Source: Aeromicrobium tamlense (GTDB lineage Bacteria > Actinomycetota > Actinomycetes > Propionibacteriales > Nocardioidaceae). From it: a stretch of DNA of 64,000 nt. Under the pieces are notes generated by a model. The model searched no databases and was not told the origin of the DNA. It was given only the letters and a program-made list of their open reading frames with translations. Below, in pieces: positions 1-8,051 of the stretch. Numbering within the stretch: position 1 is the first letter of the stretch; every line of letters begins with the position of its first letter. The stretch covers positions 744,001-808,000 of the forward strand of contig NZ_JACBZN010000001.1 in the NCBI RefSeq assembly GCF_013408555.1, given 5' to 3'. The position numbers and the translations under genes are program-made.

Positions 1-722
1 GCGACCTGGTCTACACCGCGTTCAGCGGCTCGCACCAGGACGCGATCAAGAAGGGCCTGGAGGATCTCGACCGCCAGGCCGCCGCGCAGGGCGTCCCGGT
101 CGCCGAGCTGCCGTGGGAGGCGCCCTACCTGCCGATCGACCCGCACGACGTCGGCCGCACGTACGAGGCCGTCATCCGCGTCAACAGCCAGTCCGGCAAG
201 GGCGGCGTCGCGTACATCATGAAGACCGAGCACCAGCTCGACCTGCCGCGTCGCCTGCAGATCGAGTTCAGCCGCGCGATCCAGTCGATGAGCGAGGGCG
301 AGGCCGGCGAGATCCAGCCCGACGAGATCTGGGGCGCGTTCACGCGCGAGTACCTGGAGCGCGACGAGCCGTACTCGCTGACGCGCTTCACCTCGGTCAC
401 CACCGAGGACGGTCGCGACGAGCAGGTCGTCGACCTCGTCGTCCGTGGCCAGGAGCGCTCGTTCAAGGGCGAGGGCAACGGTCCGGTCGCGGCCTTCGTC
501 GACGGCATGCGTCAGGCCGGGGCCGACATCCGTGTCCTGGACTACAGCGAGCACGCGCTCAGCTCGGGCGGCGACGCGAAGGCCGCGGCCTACGTCGAGT
601 GCGAGATCGCCGGCGAGGTCGTGTGGGGCGTCGGCATCCACGAGAACATCGTCACCGCGTCGCTGCGTGCCGTGGTGTGCGCCGCCAACCGCGCGGAGGC
701 CACCACCATCCCGGTGGGCTGA
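1..722 (+). CDS. leuA: 2-isopropylmalate synthase, C-terminal part (5' truncated by window)
   Basis: The frame is open from base 3 and ends at TGA 720-722, giving about 239 residues of the 3' end of leuA. LeuA condenses acetyl-CoA with 2-oxoisovalerate in the first committed step of leucine synthesis. The visible part begins in the end of the catalytic TIM-barrel region (FSGSHQDAIKKG, then YLPIDPHDVGRTYEAVIRVNSQSGKGG) and continues into the LeuA regulatory domain, which binds leucine for feedback inhibition (SEHALSSGGDAKAAAYVE). The leuC and leuD genes lie about 41 kb away, so the pathway is split. The call rests on recognisable family motifs; only the N-terminal catalytic half is missing, because the window starts inside the gene. 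Confidence 0.95.
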   Translation, partial: DLVYTAFSGSHQDAIKKGLEDLDRQAAAQGVPVAELPWEAPYLPIDPHDVGRTYEAVIRVNSQSGKGGVAYIMKTEHQLDLPRRLQIEFSRAIQSMSEGEAGEIQPDEIWGAFTREYLERDEPYSLTRFTSVTTEDGRDEQVVDLVVRGQERSFKGEGNGPVAAFVDGMRQAGADIRVLDYSEHALSSGGDAKAAAYVECEIAGEVVWGVGIHENIVTASLRAVVCAANRAEATTIPVG

Positions 723-748
723 GCGAGCAAGGTCCGACGTCGGGGTCG

Positions 749-773
749 TTGGTATACCGTTTTGGTATGCCAA
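749..773. promoter_or_regulatory. Inverted/direct repeat overlapping the GntR start codon (putative autoregulatory operator)
   Basis: Two near-identical 10-mers, TTGGTATACC (749-758) and GGTATGCCAA (764-773), form an inverted repeat with 9 of 10 matches and a 5-nt spacer. The ATG of the GntR gene (767) lies inside the right arm. Each half is itself nearly palindromic. FadR-type GntR proteins recognise short palindromes of the form TnGTnnnACnA, which the left half fits. The TATACC may also act as a -10 for a leaderless transcript. Autoregulation is inferred. Confidence 0.5.
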
Positions 774-1417
774 CGACCTCGACCTCGTTCCGCCCCTTGC
801 GCGACGACGTCCGCGACCTGATCCGCGAGCGGATCATCGCGGGCACGCACGCGCCGGGCACCCGCCTCGTGGAGCGGACGATCGCGTCCGACCTCGGCGT
901 CTCGCGGATCCCCGTGCGCGAGGCGCTGCAGGCACTCGTGCTGGAGGGCTTCGCGGTCGACCGTGACACCCGCGGCATCGCGGTCCGGGCCTACGAGCCC
1001 GGCCAGATCGCCGAGCTGGCCGAGGTCGGCGCCGCCCTCGAGCGCGTGCTGGTGGGCCAGGTCGTCGCGACCGTCACGGACGAGGGGCTCGTCGGCCTGC
1101 GCGCGGTGCTGGACGAGGCGCAGGACGCCATCGACCGGGGCGACCTCGACGCGGCCGTCGCGGCCAACGGCCGGTTCCACGACGCGCTCGCCGCCCTCGG
1201 CGAGGGCACGATGGCGCACGAGGTGCTGGGCACGGTGTCGCAGCGTCGCCGCTGGCTGCTCGCGCAGCACACCGATCCGGCGCCGATCCACGCCGAGCAC
1301 GTCGCGCTGTTCGACGCGATCGCCAGCGGCGACGCCGACCGGGCCCGGCGGATCACGGAGGACCACGCGCGGACCACGGTCGAGAACGCGCTGCGCACTC
1401 GGGGACCGGTCTCGTGA
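767..1417 (+). CDS. GntR family (FCD/FadR subfamily) transcriptional regulator
   Basis: A 216-residue protein with an N-terminal winged helix (about residues 8-70, including ERTIASDLGVSRIPVREAL) and a C-terminal all-helical FCD ligand-binding domain (about 80-205). FCD-type GntR regulators bind small organic acids and dissociate from palindromic operators. I chose ATG 767 because upstream frame extensions run through leuA and the homologous start MPTTSTSFRPLRDDVRDLI follows it directly. No Shine-Dalgarno is apparent. Its stop overlaps the GTG of the ankyrin lipoprotein gene (GTGA), so the two are probably cotranscribed. The ligand is unknown. Confidence 0.85.
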   Translation: MPTTSTSFRPLRDDVRDLIRERIIAGTHAPGTRLVERTIASDLGVSRIPVREALQALVLEGFAVDRDTRGIAVRAYEPGQIAELAEVGAALERVLVGQVVATVTDEGLVGLRAVLDEAQDAIDRGDLDAAVAANGRFHDALAALGEGTMAHEVLGTVSQRRRWLLAQHTDPAPIHAEHVALFDAIASGDADRARRITEDHARTTVENALRTRGPVS

Positions 1418-2709
1418 GCCTGCGCACCGCGTCGCTCGCGGCGATCGTGGCCTCGGCCGGGCTCCTGCTGGCGGCCTGCCAGGCGTCGGGGGAGGACCGG
1501 GCCGAGCGGCTTGCCGCGAGCACGACGGCCACCCCGACGACGCCGCCCACCACGGCGTCCCCGTCCCCCTCGCGGAAGGACCCGCTGATGGACCTCGACC
1601 AGGACCAGCTCGACGCCCGGCTGATCGCCGCCGCCTGGGACGACGACGTGACGGCCGCGCGTCGGCTGATCGCCGCCGGCGCCGACGTCAACGCCACCGA
1701 CGACACCGTCCAGAGTGCCCACCTCATCGCCGCGAGCGAGGGGCGTCGCGCCCTGCTCGACCTCACGCTGCGGCACGGCGCGGACCTCGACGTGCACGAC
1801 TCGTTCGACGGCACCGGCGTGATCCGCGCGGCCGAGCGCGGGCACGCCTGGGTCGTCGGGCGCCTGCTGCAGGCCGGCGCCGACCCGGATCACGTCAACA
1901 CCCTCGGCTGGGTGGGCCTGCACGAGGCCCTCGTCTTCGCCAAGCCCGAGCGCCGGCGCCAGTACGTCGACACCGTGCGCGTGCTCGTCGCCGGGGGAGC
2001 CGACGTGCGGATCGCGTCCCGGCGCGACGGACTCACGCCGGTGCAGCTGGCCGAGCGGCACGGGCTCGAGCCGCAGGCGCGCCTGCTGCAGAGGGCCCGG
2101 GGCGCCGAGAAGGTGGGCCCCGAGGTCGCCGGCCGCCGGCTGCTCGCGGCGGCGCGCGAGGGAGACGCGGACGCCGCTGCCCTCGCCCTGCGTGCGGGCG
2201 CCGACCTCGAGGTCCGCAACGAGCTGCGCCAGACGCCGCTGCTGCTGGCCTCGACCCACGACAGCGTCGCGGTGGCCCGCCTGCTGGTGGCGATGGGTGC
2301 CGACCCGGACGCGCTCGACCACCAGCACGACACGCCCTGGCTCGTGACGGGGGTGACGGGCAGCGTCGCGATGCTGGAGGCGCTGCTGCCCGCCCGTCCC
2401 GACCTCACCATCGAGAACCGGTACGGCGGCCTCTCGCCGATCCCGGCGGGGGAGCGCGGCCACGTGGACTACATCCGCCGCGTCATCCGCACCGACGTCG
2501 ACCTCGATCACGTGAACGACCTGGGCTGGACCGCGCTGCTGGAGGCGGTCATCCTCGGCGACGGCTCGCGCCGCTACGAGCAGATCGTCCGGCTTCTCGT
2601 CGACGCCGGCGTGGACACGGGCATCGCCGACAAGAACGGCGTGACGGCGCTGGAGCACGCGCGAGCCGCCGGGTACGACGGGATCGTCCGGCTGCTCGAG
2701 CGGGCCTGA
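1414..2709 (+). CDS. Ankyrin-repeat lipoprotein
   Basis: A 431-residue protein. Residues 1-22 form a lipoprotein signal ending in LLLAAC (lipidated Cys22), followed by a Thr/Pro/Ser-rich tether (about 30-55) and then roughly seven to eight ankyrin repeats to the C terminus, recognisable by recurring units such as ARRLIAAGADVNATDD, LLQAGADPDHVNTLGW and LLVDAGVDTGIADKNG. It should sit on the outer face of the membrane and act through protein-protein contacts; no enzymatic domain is visible. The GTG start overlaps the stop of the GntR gene by 4 nt, so translational coupling is likely. An extracytoplasmic ankyrin protein coupled to a GntR regulator is not a pairing I can assign to a known system. 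Confidence 0.85.
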   Translation: MSLRTASLAAIVASAGLLLAACQASGEDRAERLAASTTATPTTPPTTASPSPSRKDPLMDLDQDQLDARLIAAAWDDDVTAARRLIAAGADVNATDDTVQSAHLIAASEGRRALLDLTLRHGADLDVHDSFDGTGVIRAAERGHAWVVGRLLQAGADPDHVNTLGWVGLHEALVFAKPERRRQYVDTVRVLVAGGADVRIASRRDGLTPVQLAERHGLEPQARLLQRARGAEKVGPEVAGRRLLAAAREGDADAAALALRAGADLEVRNELRQTPLLLASTHDSVAVARLLVAMGADPDALDHQHDTPWLVTGVTGSVAMLEALLPARPDLTIENRYGGLSPIPAGERGHVDYIRRVIRTDVDLDHVNDLGWTALLEAVILGDGSRRYEQIVRLLVDAGVDTGIADKNGVTALEHARAAGYDGIVRLLERA

Positions 2710-2713
2710 GGGC

Positions 2714-3601
2714 TCAGCGCGCCCGCAGCGCCTCGACGATGGCGCGCAGCAGCGGGCGGTCGCGCTCGCCGGAGCGCACGGCCGCGCGGATCTCGCGCCC
2801 GAGCCGGGCGCCGGCCGGGACCGCGGTGTGCAGTCCGCGCCGGTCGACGTCGATCGCCAGCTGGGGCAGCAGGGTGACCCCCTGCCCGGCCGCGACCGCG
2901 CGGGACAGCAGCTGGAGGTCGTCGGTCTCCCAGCGCACCTGCGGCTCGAAGCCCGCCTGCCGGCAGGCGTAGCGGACCGACTGGCCGCACGCCGCCTCGG
3001 CGGGTGGCATGACCCACGGCGCGTCCGCGAGGTCGGCCAGCGTGGTGCCCTCGGGGAACGGCTCGCGCCCGATGAGCACGAGCGGCTCGCGGTGCACGCT
3101 CGTGGCGGTCACCCGCGGCGGGATGGGCATGGGGGCGTGCTCGTAGACGTCGACGAGCGCGAGGTCGATCCGGCCCTCGTGCAGCGCGGCCAGGCTCGAC
3201 TGCGGCTCGGCCACCGTGACGGTGGCGTCGATGCCGGGATGGTGCTCGCGCAGGTCGGTCAGCGTGGGCAGCACGAACTCCTGCGCGGCCGAGGCGATCG
3301 TGCCGATGCGGACCCGGCCGACGAGGTGGTCGTCGAAGCCGTCGATGTCGCCGCGAGTGGCCTCGAGCAGGCGGACGAGGCTGCGACCGCGCTCGGCCAG
3401 CACCTCGCCGGCGGCCGTGAGGGCCACGCCGCGGGGGAGTCGCTCCAGCAGCGGCACGCCGGACTCGCGCTCGAGCGTGGTGATCTGCTGGGAGACGGCC
3501 GACGGGGTGATGCTGTTGGCACGGGCGGCGCCGGCGATGGAGCCGTGGTGGGCGACGTCCACGAGGAGCCGCAGTCGGTTCGGGTCGGGCAGGTCGCGCA
3601 C
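2714..3601 (-). CDS. LysR family transcriptional regulator
   Basis: A 295-residue LysR-type regulator. The N-terminal winged helix covers about residues 5-65 (HHGSIAGAARANSITPSAVSQQI), followed by a periplasmic-binding-protein-like effector domain. It is transcribed divergently from the lysine-dehydrogenase-like gene, and the intergenic segment carries LysR-like dyads, so it probably controls the lysine degradation genes next door. The ATG start at 3601 follows an AGGACC-like ribosome site. The gene converges on the ankyrin lipoprotein gene with a 4-nt gap. The effector (lysine or a derivative) is inferred from position only. Confidence 0.85.
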   Translation of the reverse strand: MRDLPDPNRLRLLVDVAHHGSIAGAARANSITPSAVSQQITTLERESGVPLLERLPRGVALTAAGEVLAERGRSLVRLLEATRGDIDGFDDHLVGRVRIGTIASAAQEFVLPTLTDLREHHPGIDATVTVAEPQSSLAALHEGRIDLALVDVYEHAPMPIPPRVTATSVHREPLVLIGREPFPEGTTLADLADAPWVMPPAEAACGQSVRYACRQAGFEPQVRWETDDLQLLSRAVAAGQGVTLLPQLAIDVDRRGLHTAVPAGARLGREIRAAVRSGERDRPLLRAIVEALRAR

Positions 3602-3618
3602 GGTGGTCCTCCGAATGC

Positions 3619-3661
3619 GTTAGAAGAACTTACGCTGGACAGTCTGCCGCATCAGGCAGAC
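3619..3661. promoter_or_regulatory. Divergent regulatory region with dyads (LysR / lysine dehydrogenase)
   Basis: The 69-bp gap between the divergent genes contains a perfect inverted repeat GTCTGCC-N6-GGCAGAC (3642-3661) and an imperfect GTTAG-N5-CTTAC (3619-3633), the latter resembling a T-N11-A LysR box. The first dyad ends 10 nt before the GTG of the dehydrogenase gene and could equally be an operator or a leader hairpin. Confidence 0.4.
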
Positions 3662-3670
3662 GATGGGGTA

Positions 3671-4753
3671 GTGAGGATTGAGAACGTCGCCGTGTTCGGA
3701 CTCGGCAAGGTCGGAGAGCTCGTCGCGCACCTGCTGTCGCGCGCGGAGTTCAAGGTGGTCGGCTTCGACTCGCGCGAGCGGGAGGTGCCGAACCTGCAGA
3801 CGCGGGTGCTGGACGTCGCCGACGCCGACGCGCTGCGCGCGGCGCTGAGCGAGGTCGACGGCGTCGTCTCGTGCCTGCCGTACCACCTGAACATCGCCGT
3901 CGCGGAGGCCGCGCACGACACCGGCGTGCACTACTTCGACCTCACCGAGGACGTCCCCACGACGAACCGCGTGATCGAGCTGTCGAAGGACCGCCCCGAC
4001 AGCGTGTTCGTCCCCCAGTGCGGTCTGGCGCCCGGCCTCATCGGCATCGTCGGCGCCAGCCTGGCCTCGACGTTCGACTCGATCCGCAGCATGGAGCTGA
4101 AGGTCGGCGCGCTGCCGCAGAACCCCACGGGTCTGCTGGGCTACGCGTTCAACTGGTCGGCCGAGGGCGTCGTCAACGAGTACCTCAACGACTGCGAGGT
4201 CGTTCGGTCCGGCGAGCGCCGCATGGTGCCCCCGATGACCGAGAAGGAGCGCGTCGTCATCGGCGGCATCGAGCTCGAGGCCGCGCTGACCTCGGGCGGC
4301 CTCGGCACGATGTGCCAGACCTACGAGGGCCGCCTGCAGCGCCTGGACTACAAGACGATGCGGTACCCGGGCCACTTCGAGCAGATGCACTTCCTGTTCG
4401 AGGAGCTCAACCTGCGCGACGAGCGCGAGCTCGTCGGCCGGATCCTGGTGGACGCCAAGCCGCCGGTGAACGACGACGTCGTCTACCTGCACGCCGCGGT
4501 GGAGGGCATCCACTCCGGCCAGCCGTTCCGACGCAACCACGTCCGCGCCTACCGGCCGATCGAGATCGACGGCCAGACCTGGCGCGCCATCAGCTGGACC
4601 ACCGCGGCGAGCGCCGTGGCCGTCGTCGAGCTGGTCGCCGCCGGGAAGCTCCCCGCCACCGGCTTCGTCCGGCAGGAGGACATCTCCCTGACCGACCTGC
4701 TCGCGACGTACTCCGGCCAGCTCTTCGACACCCACGGAAAGATCGACGCATGA
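3671..4753 (+). CDS. Saccharopine dehydrogenase-family protein, probable L-lysine 6-dehydrogenase
   Basis: A 360-residue protein starting at GTG 3671, just before the Rossmann fold (VAVFGLGKVG, with GxGxxG at residues 10-15). A saccharopine-dehydrogenase C-terminal domain follows. A saccharopine reductase would use glutamate/saccharopine, but the length and the single-domain layout match bacterial L-lysine 6-dehydrogenases, which oxidise lysine to allysine / piperideine-6-carboxylate. The next gene encodes an ALDH7-type enzyme that would oxidise this product to 2-aminoadipate, which supports the assignment. No lysine-ketoglutarate reductase is nearby. The exact substrate is inferred; a related amino-acid dehydrogenase is possible. 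Its 3' end carries a short repeat also found at the end of recG. Confidence 0.75.
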   Translation: MRIENVAVFGLGKVGELVAHLLSRAEFKVVGFDSREREVPNLQTRVLDVADADALRAALSEVDGVVSCLPYHLNIAVAEAAHDTGVHYFDLTEDVPTTNRVIELSKDRPDSVFVPQCGLAPGLIGIVGASLASTFDSIRSMELKVGALPQNPTGLLGYAFNWSAEGVVNEYLNDCEVVRSGERRMVPPMTEKERVVIGGIELEAALTSGGLGTMCQTYEGRLQRLDYKTMRYPGHFEQMHFLFEELNLRDERELVGRILVDAKPPVNDDVVYLHAAVEGIHSGQPFRRNHVRAYRPIEIDGQTWRAISWTTAASAVAVVELVAAGKLPATGFVRQEDISLTDLLATYSGQLFDTHGKIDA

Positions 4754-4773
4754 ACGAGCGCCAGCGAGTGAAC
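4748..4773 (+). repeat. Short repeat spanning a stop codon, copy 1
   Basis: A 26-nt motif beginning GCATGAACGAGCGCCAGCGA includes the TGA stop of the lysine-dehydrogenase gene. 23 of 26 bases match a copy at 55533-55558, which spans the stop codon of recG in the same way. It has no clear hairpin. Its role is unknown; it looks like a dispersed gene-end repeat. Confidence 0.55.
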
Positions 4774-4832
4774 GAGGGGCCCCGAATGCCGGCTTCTTCG
4801 TACCCTGCACTTTCTTCGACGAAGGAGTCGGC

Positions 4833-6335
4833 ATGAGCATTTCTGACCAGGTCACCGAGATCTTCGGGCGCATCGGCGCGTCCACGCAGTTCGCCGCCGA
4901 CGGCGAGATCGTCTGCCGCACCCCGATCGACGGCTCCGAGCTGGGCCGCCTCCAGGCCGACACGGCGCAGTCCGTGGGCGAGGCCGTGGGCCGGGCCCAC
5001 GCCGCCTTCCAGGAGTGGCGCACGGTGCCGGCTCCCGCCCGCGGCGCGTTCGTCCGCGAGCTGGGCAACCTGCTGCGCGAGCACAAGGACGACCTCGGCG
5101 CCCTCGTGACGATCGAGGCCGGCAAGATCCTGTCCGAGGGCCTCGGCGAGGTCCAGGAGATGATCGACATCTGCGACCTGGCCGTGGGCCTGTCGCGCCA
5201 GCTGCACGGCCTGACGATCGCCAGCGAGCGACCGGGCCACCGCATGATGGAGCAGTGGCACCCGCTGGGCGTCGTCGGCGTCATCAGCGCCTTCAACTTC
5301 CCGGTCGCGGTGTGGTCGTGGAACGCCGCGCTGGCGTTCGTCTGCGGCGACAGCATCGTGTGGAAGCCGTCGGAGAAGACCGTGCTCACGGCGCTCGCGT
5401 GCCGCGCGCTCGCCGAGGAGGCCGCCCGACGCTCGGGTGCCCCCGAGGGCCTGCTGCAGGTCGTGGTCGGCGCCCGCGAGGTGGGCGAGGCGCTCGTCGA
5501 CGACCCGCGCGTGCCGCTGGTCTCGGCCACCGGATCCACGCGGATGGGCAAGGAGGTCGCGCCCCGCGTGGCCGCCCGCCTCGGCCGCAGCCTGCTGGAG
5601 CTCGGCGGCAACAACGCCGCGATCATCGCGCCCAGCGCCGACCTCGAGCTGGCGGTGCGCGGCATCGTGTTCTCGGCGGTCGGCACCGCCGGCCAGCGCT
5701 GCACGTCGCTGCGTCGCGTGATCGTGCACGAGTCGGTGAAGGACGAGCTGCTCCAGCGCCTCGTCGCCGCCTACGAGACCCTGCCGATCGGCTCGCCGCT
5801 GGACTCCGGGACGCTCGTCGGCCCGCTGGTGGACGAGTCCGCCGCGGCCGGCTTCGCCAAGGCCCTCGACCAGGCGCGCTCCGACGGCGGCGCCGTGCTG
5901 ACCGGCGGCACCACCGCCGAGGGCGTGGAGGGTGGCCACTACGTGCACCCCGCGATCGTCGACATGCCCGACCAGACCGAGATCGTGCGCGCCGAGACCT
6001 TCGCGCCGCTGCTCTACGTGCTGACGTACCGCGACCTCGACGAGGCCGTCGCGCTGCACAACGCCGTCGACCAGGGCCTGTCCAGCGCCATCTTCACGAT
6101 GGACGTGCGCGAGGCCGAGCTGTTCGTCTCGGCGACCGGCTCGGACTGCGGCATCGCCAACGTCAACATCGGCACCTCGGGCGCCGAGATCGGCGGCGCG
6201 TTCGGCGGTGAGAAGGACACCGGCGGAGGCCGCGAGTCCGGCTCGGACGCGTGGAAGAGCTACATGCGCCGGTCGACGAACACGATCAACTACTCCACTG
6301 AGCTGCCGCTCGCGCAGGGCGTCGACTTCGGCTGA
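4833..6335 (+). CDS. ALDH7-type aldehyde dehydrogenase (probable 2-aminoadipate semialdehyde / piperideine-6-carboxylate dehydrogenase)
   Basis: A 500-residue NAD(P)-dependent aldehyde dehydrogenase with Asn155 (SAFNFP), the general base Glu256 (LLELGG) and catalytic Cys290 (AGQRCTSLRR). The C-terminal signature GAEIGGAFGGEKDTGGGRES is characteristic of the antiquitin/AmaB (ALDH7) group, which oxidises 2-aminoadipate 6-semialdehyde to 2-aminoadipate in lysine catabolism. An AAGGAG ribosome site precedes ATG 4833. It lies 79 nt downstream of the lysine-dehydrogenase-like gene on the same strand, and together they form a two-step lysine degradation module with a divergent LysR. The ALDH7 placement is confident; the substrate is strongly suggested by context. 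Confidence 0.9.
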   Translation: MSISDQVTEIFGRIGASTQFAADGEIVCRTPIDGSELGRLQADTAQSVGEAVGRAHAAFQEWRTVPAPARGAFVRELGNLLREHKDDLGALVTIEAGKILSEGLGEVQEMIDICDLAVGLSRQLHGLTIASERPGHRMMEQWHPLGVVGVISAFNFPVAVWSWNAALAFVCGDSIVWKPSEKTVLTALACRALAEEAARRSGAPEGLLQVVVGAREVGEALVDDPRVPLVSATGSTRMGKEVAPRVAARLGRSLLELGGNNAAIIAPSADLELAVRGIVFSAVGTAGQRCTSLRRVIVHESVKDELLQRLVAAYETLPIGSPLDSGTLVGPLVDESAAAGFAKALDQARSDGGAVLTGGTTAEGVEGGHYVHPAIVDMPDQTEIVRAETFAPLLYVLTYRDLDEAVALHNAVDQGLSSAIFTMDVREAELFVSATGSDCGIANVNIGTSGAEIGGAFGGEKDTGGGRESGSDAWKSYMRRSTNTINYSTELPLAQGVDFG

Positions 6336-6336
6336 G

Positions 6337-7269
6337 TCAGCCCAGCGCGGAGCGGTACGCGAACAGCGAGGGGCCGCCGCCGGTGTGCAGGAACACCGTG
6401 CGGCGGCGCAGCTCGGGGTCGCCGGGCAGCGCCGCGTACGCCTTCGCCGTGTAGACGGGATCGAGCGCGATGCCGCGCGTGGTGGCGAGGCGGTGGATCT
6501 CGGCCAGGCCGGCCGGCGACGGGATGCCGTAGCCGTCGCCGAGCTGAGAGTCGTCGAGCACCCAGCGGTCGTCGTCGGGGACGGGCACGCCCAGCTCGTC
6601 GGACGCCTGCGCCAGCAGGTCGCGCAGCTGGGCCTCGGTCTGCTCGAGCGAGTGGTAGACGCAGACTCCGCGCACGACCGTGTCGACCTCGGCGGCGGCG
6701 AGCCCGATCACCAGGCCCGCCATGGTGCCGCACGTGGACGCGGCGACGACGATCTCGTGCGGGTCGAACTCGAGCTGGCTGTACAGCTCGAGCGCGGTGT
6801 CCACGTGACCGAGGACGCCGATGCGGTCCGAGCCGCCGGGCAGGATCACGGCGAGGTCGTCGCCGTGCTCGGCCATGAGCTCCAGCGCGAGTGCGCCCGC
6901 GGCGTCGTCGTCGGCCACGACGTGGCGGGTCGCGCCGAACAGCTCGGTCAGGAACGCGTTGCCCGAGCCCGTGTAGTCCGCGTCGGTCCGCGGCACGGCC
7001 TGCACGGCGATGGCGTCCAGGTGCAGCCCGAGGCGGGCGCAGGCGGCTGCGGTGGCGCGCACGTGGTTGGACTGCAGCGCGCCGAAGGTGACCACGCGGC
7101 GCTGGCCGCGGGCGACCGCCGCGCCCAGCAGGAACTCGAGCTTGCGGACCTTGTTGCCGCCGAAGCCGAAGCCGCTGAGGTCCTCGCGCTTCATCCAGAG
7201 TCCGTCCACGTCCTGCAGGGGCGTGGGCCACACGCCGAGGTGGGCGCGGGGGCGATCGCTCAGGTCCAT
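6337..7269 (-). CDS. PLP-dependent D-cysteine desulfhydrase / ACC deaminase family enzyme
   Basis: A 310-residue fold-type II PLP enzyme. The PLP lysine is Lys40 in GFGGNKVRKLE, followed by GALQSNHVRATAAACARLG and the phosphate-binding loop region STCGTMAGL. The family includes 1-aminocyclopropane-1-carboxylate deaminase and D-cysteine desulfhydrase; the latter releases H2S, pyruvate and ammonia from D-cysteine. The two activities cannot be separated by eye. It is convergent with the ALDH gene and its start faces recO, so it is probably a single-gene transcript. The sulfur-related option is attractive given other sulfur genes in the window, but that is inference. Confidence 0.8.
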   Translation of the reverse strand: MDLSDRPRAHLGVWPTPLQDVDGLWMKREDLSGFGFGGNKVRKLEFLLGAAVARGQRRVVTFGALQSNHVRATAAACARLGLHLDAIAVQAVPRTDADYTGSGNAFLTELFGATRHVVADDDAAGALALELMAEHGDDLAVILPGGSDRIGVLGHVDTALELYSQLEFDPHEIVVAASTCGTMAGLVIGLAAAEVDTVVRGVCVYHSLEQTEAQLRDLLAQASDELGVPVPDDDRWVLDDSQLGDGYGIPSPAGLAEIHRLATTRGIALDPVYTAKAYAALPGDPELRRRTVFLHTGGGPSLFAYRSALG

Positions 7270-7310
7270 GGACCCGAGCGTGCCACACCGGCGGACGACC
7301 GCGACTGGGG

Positions 7311-7316
7311 CAGAAT
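7311..7316 (+). promoter_or_regulatory. -10 element for leaderless recO-uppS
   Basis: CAGAAT ends 6 nt before the GTG of recO, the spacing expected if transcription starts at or next to the start codon. No Shine-Dalgarno is visible. Confidence 0.45.
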
Positions 7317-7322
7317 GGAGCG

Positions 7323-8051
7323 GTGGGCACCTATCGCGACTCCGGTGTCGTCCTGCGCACCCAGAAGCTGGGGGAGGCCGACCGCATCGTCACGATGCTC
7401 ACGCGCGGACGCGGCGTCGTGCGGGCCGTGGGCCGCGGGGTCCGCAAGACCTCCAGCCGCTTCGGCGGGCGCCTGGAGCCCTTCATGCACGTCGACGTGC
7501 AGTTCGCCGAGGGCCGCTCGCTCGACGTCATCGCCCAGGTCGTGACGATCGACCCCTTCGCCTCGCACCTCGGCGCCGACTACGGCGCCTACACGGCGGG
7601 CACGGCGATGCTGGAGACCGCCGAGCGTCTCGTCGCCGACACCGCCGAGCCCTCGGTCCCGCAGTACCACCTGCTGGTGGGGGCGCTGCGCGCGCTCACC
7701 GAGCACCGCCAGCCGCCCGGCGTGCTGCTCGACTCGTTCCAGCTGCGGTCGCTCGCGATCGCCGGCTACGCCCCGTCGTTCGACGGCTGCGCCCGCTGCG
7801 GCCTCGAGGGCCCGCACCGCCACTTCCATGCCGGATCCGGCGGCATGCTGTGTGACGGCTGCCGCGTGCCGGGCTCCTCGGTCCCGTCGGCCACCACGGT
7901 GGCCCTGCTCGCCGCGCTGCTCGTGGGCGACTGGAGCGCGGTCGGGCTGGCCGACGAGCGGTCCCGCCGCGAGGCCGGGGGCATCGTGGCCAACTACCTG
8001 TCCTGGCACCTCGAGCGCGGCCTGCGCTCCCTGGCCCACGTGGATCGCTGA
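7323..8051 (+). CDS. recO: DNA repair protein RecO
   Basis: A 242-residue RecO. This OB-fold protein anneals single strands and loads RecA through RecF/RecR at gaps. The N terminus [20 protein letters not shown] is typical, and the zinc finger is formed by Cys156, Cys159, Cys177 and Cys180 (CARC and CDGC). The start is GTG 7323, six bases after a -10-like hexamer. The TGA overlaps the ATG of uppS by one base, so recO and uppS are coupled, an arrangement common in actinobacteria. Confidence 0.95.
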   Translation: MGTYRDSGVVLRTQKLGEADRIVTMLTRGRGVVRAVGRGVRKTSSRFGGRLEPFMHVDVQFAEGRSLDVIAQVVTIDPFASHLGADYGAYTAGTAMLETAERLVADTAEPSVPQYHLLVGALRALTEHRQPPGVLLDSFQLRSLAIAGYAPSFDGCARCGLEGPHRHFHAGSGGMLCDGCRVPGSSVPSATTVALLAALLVGDWSAVGLADERSRREAGGIVANYLSWHLERGLRSLAHVDR

